Shown here: positions 17,498 through 27,315 of the stretch, one piece after another
How positions within the stretch are numbered: position 1 is the stretch's first letter
Layout: every line of letters begins with the position of its first letter
NCBI GenBank assembly: GCA_030530845.1
Contig: JAUMUE010000018.1
Span: forward strand, 1-34,849
Direction: 5' to 3'
Origin: Limosilactobacillus sp.
GTDB lineage: Bacteria; Bacillota; Bacilli; Lactobacillales; Lactobacillaceae
Length of the DNA stretch: 34,849 nucleotides
Notes under the pieces: generated by a model
What the model saw: the letters and a program-made list of their open reading frames with translations, nothing else
Database searches by the model: none
What the model was told of the DNA's origin: nothing
Translations under genes and position numbers: made by a program

Positions 17498-18723
17498 TGT
17501 TGGATTGGCTCTCTACCTTACCAAGCTTTAGCGCATATGGCACCCCAGTCTACTTCATTTACTTGATCCTTGCCATTTTGCCACTGGGGATCGGCCTGTA
17601 CTTCGGCAAGCGTTTCAGCTGGTACGAAGCACTGATTAGTTTCATCTTCATCTTCCTGATGTTTGATGGACAAAACGTACCTCAAGGGATCTCGTTGATT
17701 TGCTACGTGATCTTTGAAACTCTGCTGGTGATGTTTTATTGTCGTTACCGTCAACAAAACAACTCTAGCTTAGTCTTTTACTTCACGGCATTTCTGTCGG
17801 TCCTGCCACTTGCGATTGTCAAGTTGACACCTGCGATGGTTGGTCACAACTCCCTGCTCGGATTCTTGGGTATCTCATACCTGACATTCCGTGCGGTGGG
17901 TACGATTATCGAAACACGGGACGGAATGGTCAAGGAATTATCTCCATGGCATTTCATCCGCTTCCTGCTCTTCATGCCAACCATCACATCTGGTCCAATT
18001 GACCGCTACCGTCGTTTCTCAAAAGACTACGAAAAAGTTCCTGAACGCGACGACTACTTAGCCTTGGTTAACAAGGGGATCTTCTACCTCTTCCTTGGTT
18101 TCTTATACAAGTTCGTGATCGGATACTTCTTCGGTCAACAAATCTACCCTTACTTCCAACACCTTGCCTTGGGAGAACACAATGTCTTCTCATGGCAAAT
18201 GCTCGGAGTAATGTACTCATACGGTTTCTACCTCTTCTTCGACTTCGCCGGTTACTCACTGTTCGCCGTGGCCATCTCATACTTCATGGGCGTTAAGTCA
18301 CCAATGAACTTTGACCAACCATTCAAGTCCAAGAACATCAAGGAATTCTGGAATCGTTGGCACATCAGCCTGTCCTTCTGGTTCCGTGACTACATCTTCA
18401 TGCGGTTCGTCTTTTTGGCAACCAAGAAGCGGTGGTTCAAGAATCGGAATACCTTGTCTTCTGTCGCATACATGCTTAATATGGTATTGATGGGATTCTG
18501 GCACGGGATTACCTGGTACTACATCCTCTACGGTTTTATCCACGGGTTAGCACTGGTAGTCAATGACTGGTGGTTACGTTACAAGCGCAAGCACCTCAAG
18601 AACATGCCACACAACAAGTGGACAGAAGCTGTTGCCATCTTTGTTACATTCAACTTTGTAATGTTTACATTTCTTATTTTCAGTGGTTTCCTGAACACCT
18701 TCTTCTTCGGTCAACCACACTAA
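17497..18723 (+). CDS. dltB: D-alanyl transfer MBOAT protein DltB
   Basis: This 408-aa polytopic membrane protein of the MBOAT family moves the D-Ala group from DltC across or at the membrane toward lipoteichoic acid. Around ten hydrophobic segments are visible. The family signature is present: FWNRWHISLSFWFRDYIFMRF and the catalytic-histidine segment GFWHGITWYYILYG. The ATG at 17497 overlaps the dltA stop by one base. dltC follows after 19 nt. It acts with DltC, DltD and DltX. Confidence 0.97.
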   Translation: MLDWLSTLPSFSAYGTPVYFIYLILAILPLGIGLYFGKRFSWYEALISFIFIFLMFDGQNVPQGISLICYVIFETLLVMFYCRYRQQNNSSLVFYFTAFLSVLPLAIVKLTPAMVGHNSLLGFLGISYLTFRAVGTIIETRDGMVKELSPWHFIRFLLFMPTITSGPIDRYRRFSKDYEKVPERDDYLALVNKGIFYLFLGFLYKFVIGYFFGQQIYPYFQHLALGEHNVFSWQMLGVMYSYGFYLFFDFAGYSLFAVAISYFMGVKSPMNFDQPFKSKNIKEFWNRWHISLSFWFRDYIFMRFVFLATKKRWFKNRNTLSSVAYMLNMVLMGFWHGITWYYILYGFIHGLALVVNDWWLRYKRKHLKNMPHNKWTEAVAIFVTFNFVMFTFLIFSGFLNTFFFGQPH

Positions 18724-18742
18724 TTCTAGGAGGAATTTAATT

Positions 18743-18982
18743 ATGCAAGAACAAATTATCGATCTTTTATCCCAAGCAACTGGTCGCGACGCTGAAGACT
18801 TCAGTGATGCATCACAAAACCTTTTTGACAGTGGTCTCTTAGATTCAATGGCTACTGTTGGTTTGCTTTTATCTCTCCAAGACACTTTCGACATCCAAGT
18901 TCCCGTTTCTGAATTCGACCGTGAACAATGGAACACTGTTGAAAAGATCGAACAACGGGTAAAGGAGCTTCAAAATGCATAA
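18743..18982 (+). CDS. dltC: D-alanyl carrier protein DltC
   Basis: This 79-aa acyl-carrier-type protein bears D-Ala on 4'-phosphopantetheine. The attachment serine is in FDSGLLDSMATVGLL, at about residue 36. Helix-rich acidic composition and length are normal for DltC. The ATG at 18743 follows AGGAGG with good spacing. The last 8 bases overlap the start of dltD, indicating coupled translation. Confidence 0.97.
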   Translation: MQEQIIDLLSQATGRDAEDFSDASQNLFDSGLLDSMATVGLLLSLQDTFDIQVPVSEFDREQWNTVEKIEQRVKELQNA

Positions 18983-20267
18983 CAGCCGGAAACTGTGGTC
19001 CATCTTCGGCCCTGTTATCCTGGCATTCGTCTTAGTGTTCGTCGTGTTCTCATTACCAATTAAGAACAACCATAGTACTAAGATGGAACGGCAAGCAGCT
19101 GTTTCACTTAGCGCCGTCATCTTCAAGAACCAATCGATCAAGAAGCAAGCGCTGAGTGATAAGCAAGTCAACTTCGTACCATTCTTTGGTTCAAGTGAAC
19201 TGCGCCGGATGGACCGCTTCCACCCCTCAGTTATGGCCCAGCGTTACCATAACTACACCCCATTCCTCTTTGGTTCACGCGGTACCCAATCACTCCCTCA
19301 ATTCTTCAACATCAATTCGATGGCAAAGGAAATGCAGGGACGTAAGGCGGTATACATCATTTCTCCACAGTGGTTTACTGCACAGGGTGTTTTACAACCA
19401 GCCTTTAAGTTCTACAACGGTTCATACGCTAACCTGACTTGGTTGCAAACTGCAAATCCGAAGTCACCTTACGACCGTTATACTGCCCAACGTCTGATCA
19501 AGCTGATCGGTACTGACGGTACTGTCGGTGTTGCAGCTGAAAAGATCGCGAAGGGTAAGTCCTTAAGCAGCTGGGACCACTTTGTTATCAATACGCGGGT
19601 TAACCTCTTACAACATGAAGATACGCTTTTCTCTGAATTCCAAATTGATCAGAACTACCAAAAGCACATTCTTCCTAACGTATCCCGTTTACCTAAGGCT
19701 TACAACTACAACAAGCTTTACCAAAGTGCGATTAAGATTGGTAAGCACAGCACTTCCAACAATCCATTTAGCGTAAAGGACAGTTTCTACAACCAACGAA
19801 TCAAGGGTCATGAAAAGGAACTTGCCGGTTCACAAAAGAACTTCAACTACACTAAGTCTCCTGAATACGGTGACTTACAAGTTGTTCTCCACGAATTTGC
19901 CAGGACCAATTCAGACGTCCTCTTCGTTATCCCACCCGTTAACGAAAAGTGGGAACGGTTCACCGGATTGGACATGAATATGTACTACAGCTCAGTTGAA
20001 AAGATCAAGTTCCAATTACACGAACAAGGATTTAACAACGTTGTGGACCTTTCACACGACGGCAACAAGCCAGCATTCATGGAAGATACCATCCACATCG
20101 GTTGGGCCGGTTGGGTTAAGTTTGATAAGGTTACTAGCGCCTTCATCAATGACAAAAACACCAAGACCAGCTACAAGCTTAGCGATAAGTTCTTGAGTTC
20201 GGAATGGATGAACCTCAACCCTACTCAAAACAACTTAGACCAGTTCAAGTCACAACTGAACAAGTAG
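18975..20267 (+). CDS. dltD: DltD, D-alanyl transfer protein
   Basis: This 430-aa protein has an N-terminal membrane anchor (about residues 8-28, FGPVILAFVLVFVVFSLPI) and an extracellular SGNH-like esterase domain. The catalytic serine is in PFFGSSELRRMD and the Asp/His pair in EDTIHIGWAGW near the C-terminus. It completes transfer of D-Ala to lipoteichoic acid, with DltB. It is the last gene of the operon and is followed by a strong terminator. Confidence 0.96.
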   Translation: MHNSRKLWSIFGPVILAFVLVFVVFSLPIKNNHSTKMERQAAVSLSAVIFKNQSIKKQALSDKQVNFVPFFGSSELRRMDRFHPSVMAQRYHNYTPFLFGSRGTQSLPQFFNINSMAKEMQGRKAVYIISPQWFTAQGVLQPAFKFYNGSYANLTWLQTANPKSPYDRYTAQRLIKLIGTDGTVGVAAEKIAKGKSLSSWDHFVINTRVNLLQHEDTLFSEFQIDQNYQKHILPNVSRLPKAYNYNKLYQSAIKIGKHSTSNNPFSVKDSFYNQRIKGHEKELAGSQKNFNYTKSPEYGDLQVVLHEFARTNSDVLFVIPPVNEKWERFTGLDMNMYYSSVEKIKFQLHEQGFNNVVDLSHDGNKPAFMEDTIHIGWAGWVKFDKVTSAFINDKNTKTSYKLSDKFLSSEWMNLNPTQNNLDQFKSQLNK

Positions 20268-20271
20268 TATC

Positions 20272-20302
20272 AAAGGACTAATCATTGCGGTTAGTCCTTT
20301 TT
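20272..20302 (+). terminator. Terminator of the dlt operon
   Basis: AAAGGACTAA (20272-20281) pairs with TTAGTCCTTT (20291-20300), followed by further T on the plus strand. Confidence 0.88.
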
Positions 20303-20310
20303 GCGTGCAC

Positions 20311-20343
20311 AAAAAAAGCCCGGCAGGATAAACCTGTCGAGCT
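20311..20343 (-). terminator. Terminator of the acetoin/diacetyl reductase gene
   Basis: On the minus strand GCTCGACAGG, loop TTTAT, CCTGCCGGGC pair at 9 of 10 positions, followed by seven T. It lies just after the reductase stop and back to back with the dlt terminator. Confidence 0.85.
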
Positions 20344-20364
20344 GAGATTGATAGGAACTCGATC

Positions 20365-21214
<850 letters not shown>

Positions 21215-21269
21215 CAATTACAACCCATTTTATTTTGTGAAAAATTCATAAAAATACTTATTGAATTAA

Positions 21270-21306
21270 GAAAGCTCTACCAGTGTTTTGGAATGGTAGA
21301 GCTTTC
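21270..21306 (-). terminator. Terminator of the DEAD-box helicase gene
   Basis: A 12-bp stem, AAAGCTCTACCA and TGGTAGAGCTTT, with an 11-nt loop, lies directly after the cshA stop. On the minus strand it is followed by CTTAATT, a weak T-tract. Confidence 0.75.
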
Positions 21307-21316
21307 ATTTTATGAT

Positions 21317-22825
21317 TTAATTTTCTTTTCTGTGACGAATATTAAATGAGTGACGCTTGGAATGACTGCTTCCGTGATTGTCACGGCTGCTTCCTGAGCG
21401 GTTGCCACCACGTGAACGGTAGTTGTTGCCACGACGGCGGTTATTGTTGTTATTACGACGGTAGTGACTGCCACCGTGGTAATCCTTGCGCTTGCCACGG
21501 CGACGAGGCAATGGACGTTCTGGCGTGATCTTAACTGGAACTTCCTTTGCGGATTCCTTAGTCAAGGTGTTCAGAAGTGCTGCGACCAGGTTCTTGGCAT
21601 CATGAGTTTCCAGCAGACGTTCTGCATCTTCCATGTAACGGTCTGTGGAGTCCTGTGAGATCAATTCGTCGATGTCATTGAAGGCACTGGCAACTTGGCC
21701 CTTGAAGGCTTCTTCAGCGGATGGTGGCTTCAGTGGAAGCATCCGTACCCGCGTCAGCTTTTCGATTTCGTTGAGGTATTCCATTTCGTTTGGGGTAACG
21801 AAAGTCAATGAAACACCGTGGTGGCCGGCACGACCGGTACGTCCGATCCGGTGAACGTAACTGTCAGGGTCAGATGGAATATCGTAGTTGTAGACGTGAG
21901 TGACACCAGAGATATCAAGTCCACGGGCAGCCACATCAGTCGCAACAAGGATATCCAATTCACCGTTCTTGAATTGCTTCATGATCTTAGTCCGACGATC
22001 TTGGGTCAAGTCACCGTGAATACCAGCGGCGTTGTAACCACGGGCCTTCAAACCACGTGATAATTCATCAACACGACGCTTGGTACGACCGAAGACGATT
22101 GTCAGGTCAGGGTCTTGGACATCGATCAGACGGGTCATGATGTCGAACTTTTCGTAGTCACGTGCCCGCACATAGTATTGGTCCACGAGGTCGGTGGTTA
22201 ATTCCTTGGCCTTAATCCGAACAGTTTCCGGATCAGTCATGAATTGTTCACCGATCTTCTTGATTTCTGGTGGCATCGTAGCTGAGTACAGCAGAGTTTG
22301 ACGGTCATCAGGAGTTTCCTTGATGATCGCTTCGATGTCTTCCAAGAATCCCATGTTAAGCATTTCGTCCGCTTCATCGAGGACCAGGGTCTTGATGTTG
22401 TCGAGCTTAACTGTGTGGCGGTTGATGTGGTCACGCAAACGACCTGGGGTACCTACCAGAATTTGTGGGTGGTTCTTCAGGTTCTTGATTTGGCGACGGA
22501 TATCAGCACCACCGTATACAACTTGAACCCGCGCGTGCTTGTCCTTACCCAAGCGGTATAATTCTTCTTGGGTTTGGATGGCTAATTCACGAGTTGGCGA
22601 GATGATAATCGCTTGGATATTGGGGTTATCAGTGTCGACATGTTCGATGATTGGCAGACCAAATGAAGCCGTCTTACCGGTACCAGTTTGGGCTTGACCA
22701 ATCACGTCTTTGCCTTGTAGAACCATTGGAATTGTTTGTTCTTGGATTGGGGTTGCTTCTTCGTACCCGCTCCGCTTAATGGCCTTTAACAGACTTTGTG
22801 ATAATCCTAATTCGCTAAACTTCAA
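21317..22825 (-). CDS. cshA: DEAD-box ATP-dependent RNA helicase CshA
   Basis: CshA unwinds RNA in ribosome assembly and mRNA decay, with cold-stress importance. All motifs are in order: Q-motif (FSELGLSQSLLKAIKRSGYE, ATPIQEQ), AQTGTGKT, PTRELAIQ, TPGRLRDH, DEAD, SAT, ARGLDISGVTHVYNYDIP and HRIGRTGRAG. The C-terminal part is basic and rich in Arg, Asn, Gly, Ser and His, likely for RNA binding. The start is TTG at 22825 after AGGAGG at 7 nt. It follows murF by 63 nt with a hairpin between. CshA versus CshB assignment rests on its basic tail and length. Confidence 0.92.
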   Translation of the reverse strand: MKFSELGLSQSLLKAIKRSGYEEATPIQEQTIPMVLQGKDVIGQAQTGTGKTASFGLPIIEHVDTDNPNIQAIIISPTRELAIQTQEELYRLGKDKHARVQVVYGGADIRRQIKNLKNHPQILVGTPGRLRDHINRHTVKLDNIKTLVLDEADEMLNMGFLEDIEAIIKETPDDRQTLLYSATMPPEIKKIGEQFMTDPETVRIKAKELTTDLVDQYYVRARDYEKFDIMTRLIDVQDPDLTIVFGRTKRRVDELSRGLKARGYNAAGIHGDLTQDRRTKIMKQFKNGELDILVATDVAARGLDISGVTHVYNYDIPSDPDSYVHRIGRTGRAGHHGVSLTFVTPNEMEYLNEIEKLTRVRMLPLKPPSAEEAFKGQVASAFNDIDELISQDSTDRYMEDAERLLETHDAKNLVAALLNTLTKESAKEVPVKITPERPLPRRRGKRKDYHGGSHYRRNNNNNRRRGNNYRSRGGNRSGSSRDNHGSSHSKRHSFNIRHRKEN

Positions 22826-22847
22826 AAAATTTCCTCCTATAAATGAA

Positions 22848-22880
22848 CAGTCGGGCGGTGAAAATCACCACGTCCGACTG
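22848..22880 (-). other. Stem-loop between murF and cshA, just upstream of the cshA ribosome-binding site
   Basis: CAGTCGG (22848-22854) pairs with CCGACTG (22874-22880), with an inner GGTGA/TCACC stem and a short loop. There is no T-tract, so it is unlikely to be an intrinsic terminator. Its 3' side ends about 10 nt before the cshA ribosome-binding site. Confidence 0.6.
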
Positions 22881-22888
22881 GTAATCCA

Positions 22889-24268
22889 TTATTGTTCTTT
22901 AATTGCTTCCAAGACCTTTTCGAGATGGATCCCGTGACTGGCCTTAAGTAAAACCATGTCTGATGCGGTCAGAGTAGTTTCAAGGTCACTGGTTAATTGA
23001 TCCAGCTGGTCGGCTTTGTAGTAGTGGATGGCTTCTTCTGGGTAACCATCTGCGACCAGTGCGTCCTTTAAGCTCTGCATCAGCGTACCAACTAAGTATA
23101 CTTCAGAGATTTTATCTGAATTTATGTGCTCTGCCAGGCTAGCGTGGAGCCGTGGTGCGGCATCCCCTAACTCGAGCATATCTCCCAAGACCGCAATCCG
23201 CTTGCCGTCAGTAGGCATGTCAGCGAGTGTGTCGAGTACTTGCTTTGCGGCCGTTGGGTTGGAATTGTAGACGTCACTGAGAATTTGTGCGCCGTTATTT
23301 GACTTGAACCATTCTGCACGGTTTTCGGTCAATTCAACATTGGCCAGCGCTTGCTTCATGTGTGCTGCGGTCACGTGCAATTGCTTACCGACCGCCATGG
23401 CAGCGAGGGCGTTGTTGACGTTGTATTCGCCCACCATTGGGATCGTAAAAACTTCTTCTGGCCATTCATTGACCCGGAATTCGATTGCACGAGTACCAAC
23501 AGAAACGCTGGTGGCGTATAGGTCGTCGTCGAGCTGACGGCCAAAACGAACTGTCTCTTGTTCGAGATCCTTGGTCCGTTCGTTGAGCAGTGGTTCATCC
23601 CCGTTGTACACAAGGATACCGTCTTCTTTGAGCCCATTTGCGATCTCCATCTTGGCGTCCGCGATCTTGTCACGGGTACCGAAGAATTCGATGTGTGCTT
23701 CACCGATCATAGTAATCACGGCAACGTCAGGGCATACCAACCGGCTCAAGAAGTCGAGTTGGCCGAAGCGGTCCATTCCCATCTCCACCACAACAACTTC
23801 CGTATTGGATTCCATGTTTAACAAGGTCACAGGAACCCCAATTTCGTTGTTGAAGTTGGCGAAGGTCTTCGTCACATTGAACTGGGTGCTCAAGATGGAC
23901 GCAATCATGTCCTTGGTCGTGGTCTTACCGTTGCTACCGGTGACCGCAACAACCAGTGGATTGATCTTACGCAGGTAGTATTTACCTAACTCTTGGAGAG
24001 CCTTCAGTGGGTCATCCACTACCAGCAGTGGGTGGTCATGGTCAGTGACTTCATGATCGCTCGCCCACAGTGAAGCAGCTGCCCCATTAGTAAAGGCGGT
24101 CTCCACGTATTGGTGTCCATCATGCGCCCCTTGAAGTGGAATAAAGAGCGCACCTGAATCCAGGTGGCGGCTGTCGAATGATACGCTAGTTACTTCGACA
24201 TCTTTCCATTGTTCAATTTCATTTTGCGCATTGATCGCACTAGCAATCTCTGCTAAATTCATCTTCAT
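22889..24268 (-). CDS. murF: UDP-N-acetylmuramoyl-tripeptide--D-alanyl-D-alanine ligase
   Basis: MurF adds D-Ala-D-Ala to the UDP-MurNAc-tripeptide, the last cytoplasmic step of the peptidoglycan precursor. The 459-aa protein has the Mur ligase N-terminal domain (SFDSRHLDSGALFIPLQGAHDGH), the ATP loop VTGSNGKTTTKDMI, the central ENRAEW segment and DVYNSNPTAAKQVLD, and a C-terminal domain with AVLGDMLELG. ATG 24268 has AGAGG about 10 nt upstream. It probably leads a murF-cshA unit, a pairing common in lactobacilli. Confidence 0.96.
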   Translation of the reverse strand: MKMNLAEIASAINAQNEIEQWKDVEVTSVSFDSRHLDSGALFIPLQGAHDGHQYVETAFTNGAAASLWASDHEVTDHDHPLLVVDDPLKALQELGKYYLRKINPLVVAVTGSNGKTTTKDMIASILSTQFNVTKTFANFNNEIGVPVTLLNMESNTEVVVVEMGMDRFGQLDFLSRLVCPDVAVITMIGEAHIEFFGTRDKIADAKMEIANGLKEDGILVYNGDEPLLNERTKDLEQETVRFGRQLDDDLYATSVSVGTRAIEFRVNEWPEEVFTIPMVGEYNVNNALAAMAVGKQLHVTAAHMKQALANVELTENRAEWFKSNNGAQILSDVYNSNPTAAKQVLDTLADMPTDGKRIAVLGDMLELGDAAPRLHASLAEHINSDKISEVYLVGTLMQSLKDALVADGYPEEAIHYYKADQLDQLTSDLETTLTASDMVLLKASHGIHLEKVLEAIKEQ

Positions 24269-24311
24269 CGAAAAGCTACCTCTTCTTTTGATACTTTGGC
24301 TTAGCTTTTTA

Positions 24312-24320
24312 ATTATACCA
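24312..24320 (-). promoter_or_regulatory. Extended -10 promoter for murF
   Basis: On the minus strand TGG TATAAT is a perfect -10 with the TGn extension. The -35 is weak. It lies about 45 bp upstream of murF. Confidence 0.6.
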
Positions 24321-24341
24321 CCCTATGGAGAATAAAACGAT

Positions 24342-24381
24342 AAGAGAAAGCGGGCTACAACAAATCTGTTGCAGTCCGCTT
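24342..24381 (-). terminator. Terminator of lemA-htpX
   Basis: A 15-position stem with one mismatch, AAGCGG-A-CTGCAACA and TGTTGTAG-C-CCGCTT, is followed on the minus strand by TCTCTT, a modest T-tract. It lies just after the htpX stop. Confidence 0.75.
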
Positions 24382-24385
24382 ATGT

Positions 24386-25282
24386 TTACATTTCTTCTAA
24401 CCGCTTAATCCGCATGTCCAGAGGTGGGTGCGTGTCGAATAATCCAGTGTACCAATGACGCTTTTGGCCACCTTCTGGATCGCTAATGTACAATCCAGCA
24501 CTGCTAGGTGACACGTGTTTCATTGGTTGTGCCGTCTTTAATTTTTCCAGCGCACTGATCATACCGTGGGGGTTACGGGTCAATTCAACTGAACTCGCAT
24601 CGGCCAGGTATTCACGGTTTCGCGACAGTGCCATCTGAGCAATCGTCGCTGCTAGAGGCGCCAGAATGATCAAGAGAATCGAACCGACAATCGCCAAGAC
24701 ATTAGCAGAGTTGTTGTCACGGTCATCACGACGTCCACCGCCAATCCACCAGAAGTTACCGGCGAAATTGACAAGGACGCTGATGGCAGCTGACAGGGCC
24801 AGAGCAATCGTCTGCAAGCGAATATCGTAGTTGCGGACGTGACTCATTTCGTGGCCCATAACTGCTTCGAGCTCTTCACGATTCATGATTTCTAATAAAC
24901 CAGTCGTGGCTGCCACGGCGGCGTGTTCCGGGTTATTCCCGGTCGCAAAGGCATTGGGGCTCGGGTCGTCGATAATATAGACCTTGGGCATTGGTACTCG
25001 TGCGACCATCGCCATGTCTTCAACCACGTGCCAGAGCTCAGGTGCCTCCTGTGCTGACGTGATCTGCCGAGCGTTATTCATCCCCATCACCACATCAGTC
25101 GACTGTCCGATGATCACAGACATGTAAACCAGTGCGACAATGGCAGCGATAATCACCCCACCCATCGCGGAGTCAGCGAACAGGTAACCCACCGCTGCTC
25201 CGATCAAAGCGACGAGAACGAAGAAACCAAACATCACCACGATTGTCTTGCGTTTATTGCGTGCAATTTGTTGGTAAAGCAT
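24386..25282 (-). CDS. htpX: Membrane zinc metalloprotease HtpX
   Basis: This M48 family protease helps clear damaged membrane proteins, partly overlapping FtsH. There are two N-terminal membrane segments (about 15-33 and 39-58), the zinc motif HEMSH near residue 143, the downstream zinc ligand region [19 protein letters not shown], and hydrophobic stretches at about 155-175 and 195-215. It ends in [16 protein letters not shown], typical of the family. At 298 aa it is full length. It starts 10 nt after lemA, and the lemA-htpX pair is conserved in lactobacilli. Confidence 0.95.
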   Translation of the reverse strand: MLYQQIARNKRKTIVVMFGFFVLVALIGAAVGYLFADSAMGGVIIAAIVALVYMSVIIGQSTDVVMGMNNARQITSAQEAPELWHVVEDMAMVARVPMPKVYIIDDPSPNAFATGNNPEHAAVAATTGLLEIMNREELEAVMGHEMSHVRNYDIRLQTIALALSAAISVLVNFAGNFWWIGGGRRDDRDNNSANVLAIVGSILLIILAPLAATIAQMALSRNREYLADASSVELTRNPHGMISALEKLKTAQPMKHVSPSSAGLYISDPEGGQKRHWYTGLFDTHPPLDMRIKRLEEM

Positions 25283-25292
25283 CTAAGTCACC

Positions 25293-25853
25293 TTAATCGT
25301 CAAATGATACCTTTGGAGTTTCCTTAGCAGTTTCGGGAACTTGCAGGTATTCCATTTGGGTAAAGTGGTGCATCTTTGCGACCAGGTTACTTGGGAATGA
25401 TTGAATCTTGGCGTTGAGCGCTGCCACGGTGCTGTTGTACAACTGACGTGAGTAAGCAATCTTGTTTTCGGTGTTGCTCAATTCTTCCATCAGTTGTTGG
25501 TATTCGGCGCTAGCCTTCAAGTCAGGGTAGTTTTCAGATACGGCAAACAGGGTCTTCAAAGTACCACTTAATTGGTTAGAGACTTCCATCTTTTGTGCGT
25601 GGTCGTCTGCGGGTACGTTGGTGATCGCTGTCCGTAATTGAGTTACCTTTTCCAGAGTGGAAGATTCGTACTTACTGTATCCCTTCACAGTGGAAATCAG
25701 GTTAGGAATCAAATCATTTCGACGTTGCAACTGTACGTCGATTTGGCTCCAAGATTCTTGTGCGTGAACCTTGTATTGAACCAAGCCGTTATACATCATC
25801 ACATAGATACCGATCAGAATAACAATGACCAGAATCGCAATTAATAGTGCCAT
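25293..25853 (-). CDS. lemA: LemA family protein
   Basis: The 186-aa protein has one N-terminal membrane segment (ALLIAILVIVILIGIYVMMY), then a helical domain with the family signature SWSQIDVQLQRRNDLIPNL and VKGYSKYE. LemA proteins are membrane-anchored helical bundles of unclear function. The conserved coupling with htpX suggests an envelope-stress role (inference). The start is ATG 25853, after AAAGGAGGAG; the longer open frame to 25895 runs through that ribosome-binding site. Confidence 0.93.
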   Translation of the reverse strand: MALLIAILVIVILIGIYVMMYNGLVQYKVHAQESWSQIDVQLQRRNDLIPNLISTVKGYSKYESSTLEKVTQLRTAITNVPADDHAQKMEVSNQLSGTLKTLFAVSENYPDLKASAEYQQLMEELSNTENKIAYSRQLYNSTVAALNAKIQSFPSNLVAKMHHFTQMEYLQVPETAKETPKVSFDD

Positions 25854-25885
25854 CAAGCACTCCTCCTTTATGGTTTGTTGATTTA

Positions 25886-25894
25886 ATTTTACCA
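25886..25894 (-). promoter_or_regulatory. Extended -10 promoter for lemA-htpX
   Basis: The minus strand has TGG TAAAAT about 33 bp upstream of lemA, without a clear -35. Confidence 0.45.
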
Positions 25895-25988
25895 AAAATC
25901 AGCGTACGAAGACATAAATCCGCCCTCTCCTTAGCAAAAGCTTACAACTTACGGTATCATTAAAGTAACAAAGTGTGAGGTGATATAA

Positions 25989-26450
25989 ATGAACGTATTA
26001 TTCGTCTGTCTCGGAAACATCTGTCGGTCACCCATGGCAGAAAGCATGTTCCGCCAAATGGTAGAAGCAAAAGGACTGAGCGATAAGATTCACGTCGATT
26101 CTGCCGCTACTAGTAGTGAAGAAGAAGGCAATACGCCACACCCCGGCGCGCAAAAGACAATGCGTGACCACAGCCTGCCAACTGAAGGTCTGGTGTCACG
26201 TCCAATTACAAAAGACGACTTTGCGTGGGCTGACTACATTATCTGCATGGACAACATGAACATGTACAACCTGCGTCGAATGGCCCCAATCGATGACGTC
26301 GCTAAGATTCACTTAGCTAATGAAGTCGTGGCTGGACACGAGAACGAAGAAATTCCTGATCCATGGTACACGCACCGTTTTGAAGACACATACCAAAGCC
26401 TCCACCGGGCACTGCCATTGTGGTTAGATAAAATCGAAAGTGAAATATAA
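25989..26450 (+). CDS. Low-molecular-weight protein tyrosine phosphatase
   Basis: The 153-aa cytoplasmic phosphatase has the active-site loop CLGNICRS (Cys7, Arg13) right at the N-terminus, preceding SPMAESMFRQM. The general-acid loop is IPDPWYT, matching the family's DP(Y/W)Y. These enzymes dephosphorylate tyrosine kinases and their targets, often for capsule polymer control. No kinase or capsule gene is nearby, so the target is unknown. ATG 25989 follows GTGAGGTG. It is monocistronic, in a minus-strand neighbourhood. Confidence 0.93.
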   Translation: MNVLFVCLGNICRSPMAESMFRQMVEAKGLSDKIHVDSAATSSEEEGNTPHPGAQKTMRDHSLPTEGLVSRPITKDDFAWADYIICMDNMNMYNLRRMAPIDDVAKIHLANEVVAGHENEEIPDPWYTHRFEDTYQSLHRALPLWLDKIESEI

Positions 26451-26478
26451 AAAGGCTGGGAATTTTTCCCGGCCTTTT
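26450..26478. terminator. Bidirectional terminator between the phosphatase gene and srtA
   Basis: AAAAGGCTGGGAA (26450-26462) pairs with TTCCCGGCCTTTT (26466-26478), 13 bp with one G-T and a 3-nt loop. A and T flanks make it usable from both convergent genes. Confidence 0.88.
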
Positions 26479-26484
26479 GTATTG

Positions 26485-27198
26485 TTATGAATTTCGTCCA
26501 GTGGTGTACTTTTGACTGAAGTTCTTTTGTACAACCTTTGGAGCTTTCTTGAATGATTCAGATTTGACGAGCTTACCACGAAGCATCAGACGTTCTGAAC
26601 CATCATCGTTACAAGTGATCAAAGTGATGATTGGGTTCTTCGTGTCATTGATCACATCAACTTGGGTAGGTTGAATAATCTTGCGTTCGTACAGCTTGTA
26701 TTCATACACCTTGTTCAAGTCAGTGATGTAAACCTTTTGTCCGACCTTAGCGTGATCGTACAGTGGTGAGAATAGGATCTTACTGTGGTTTGCCATGTTG
26801 TGACCAGCTAACGCATAGTTACCCTTCCCCATTTGCATGTCTGCACGTAAGGTACCAGCTGCGAGAGCTAACGTATTGTTGTCGACACCCTTGGCAATTG
26901 GAATTGTCATGTGTGAATCAGGGGCAGTAATTTCACCGATGATGTTGATTGATTGCTTCTTAGCACGTGCCTTAGCAACAGTCTGGAGGCTAAGGTCCTG
27001 AACGTTACTAAAGTCGTAATTGCCCTTCTTGCTAGAGTTCTTCGCAATCGTCTTACGGGAAATTGTTGGCCGGTAGGAATCTACCATGTGCTCCTTAATT
27101 TGTTCATTGAAAATCAGGCATGCAGAAATTGCCAACAGGATCACAACAAGTGTCCAGCGGAGCCATTCCGGCATTCTCCACTTCTTTTTCTTTTCCAC
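26485..27198 (-). CDS. srtA: Sortase A (class A)
   Basis: This membrane-bound transpeptidase anchors LPxTG proteins to the cell wall. The 237-aa protein has a basic N-terminus and one membrane segment (about 13-29, LRWTLVVILLAISACLIF). The catalytic His is in YALAGHNMAN, the Cys in ITLITCNDDGSERL (TLxTC) and the Arg in RLMLRGKL. The start is GTG 27198, preceded by AAGGAGG at 8 nt. No LPxTG substrate lies in the window, as expected for a housekeeping sortase. Confidence 0.95.
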   Translation of the reverse strand: MEKKKKWRMPEWLRWTLVVILLAISACLIFNEQIKEHMVDSYRPTISRKTIAKNSSKKGNYDFSNVQDLSLQTVAKARAKKQSINIIGEITAPDSHMTIPIAKGVDNNTLALAAGTLRADMQMGKGNYALAGHNMANHSKILFSPLYDHAKVGQKVYITDLNKVYEYKLYERKIIQPTQVDVINDTKNPIITLITCNDDGSERLMLRGKLVKSESFKKAPKVVQKNFSQKYTTGRNS

Positions 27199-27267
27199 GT
27201 TACGTCCTCCTTCTCATATATCGAATTAAGTCTATCACATGTACGACAGTCTAAATAATTATTTGCT

Positions 27268-27296
27268 CAAAAAAAAGGACGACATAACGCCGCCCT
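27268..27296 (-). terminator. Terminator of rpmE2
   Basis: On the minus strand GGGCGGC, loop, GTCGTCC (with two G-T pairs) is followed by eight T. It lies just after the L31 stop. Confidence 0.85.
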
Positions 27297-27315
27297 GATT
27301 TGAAAAAAGTATGTC

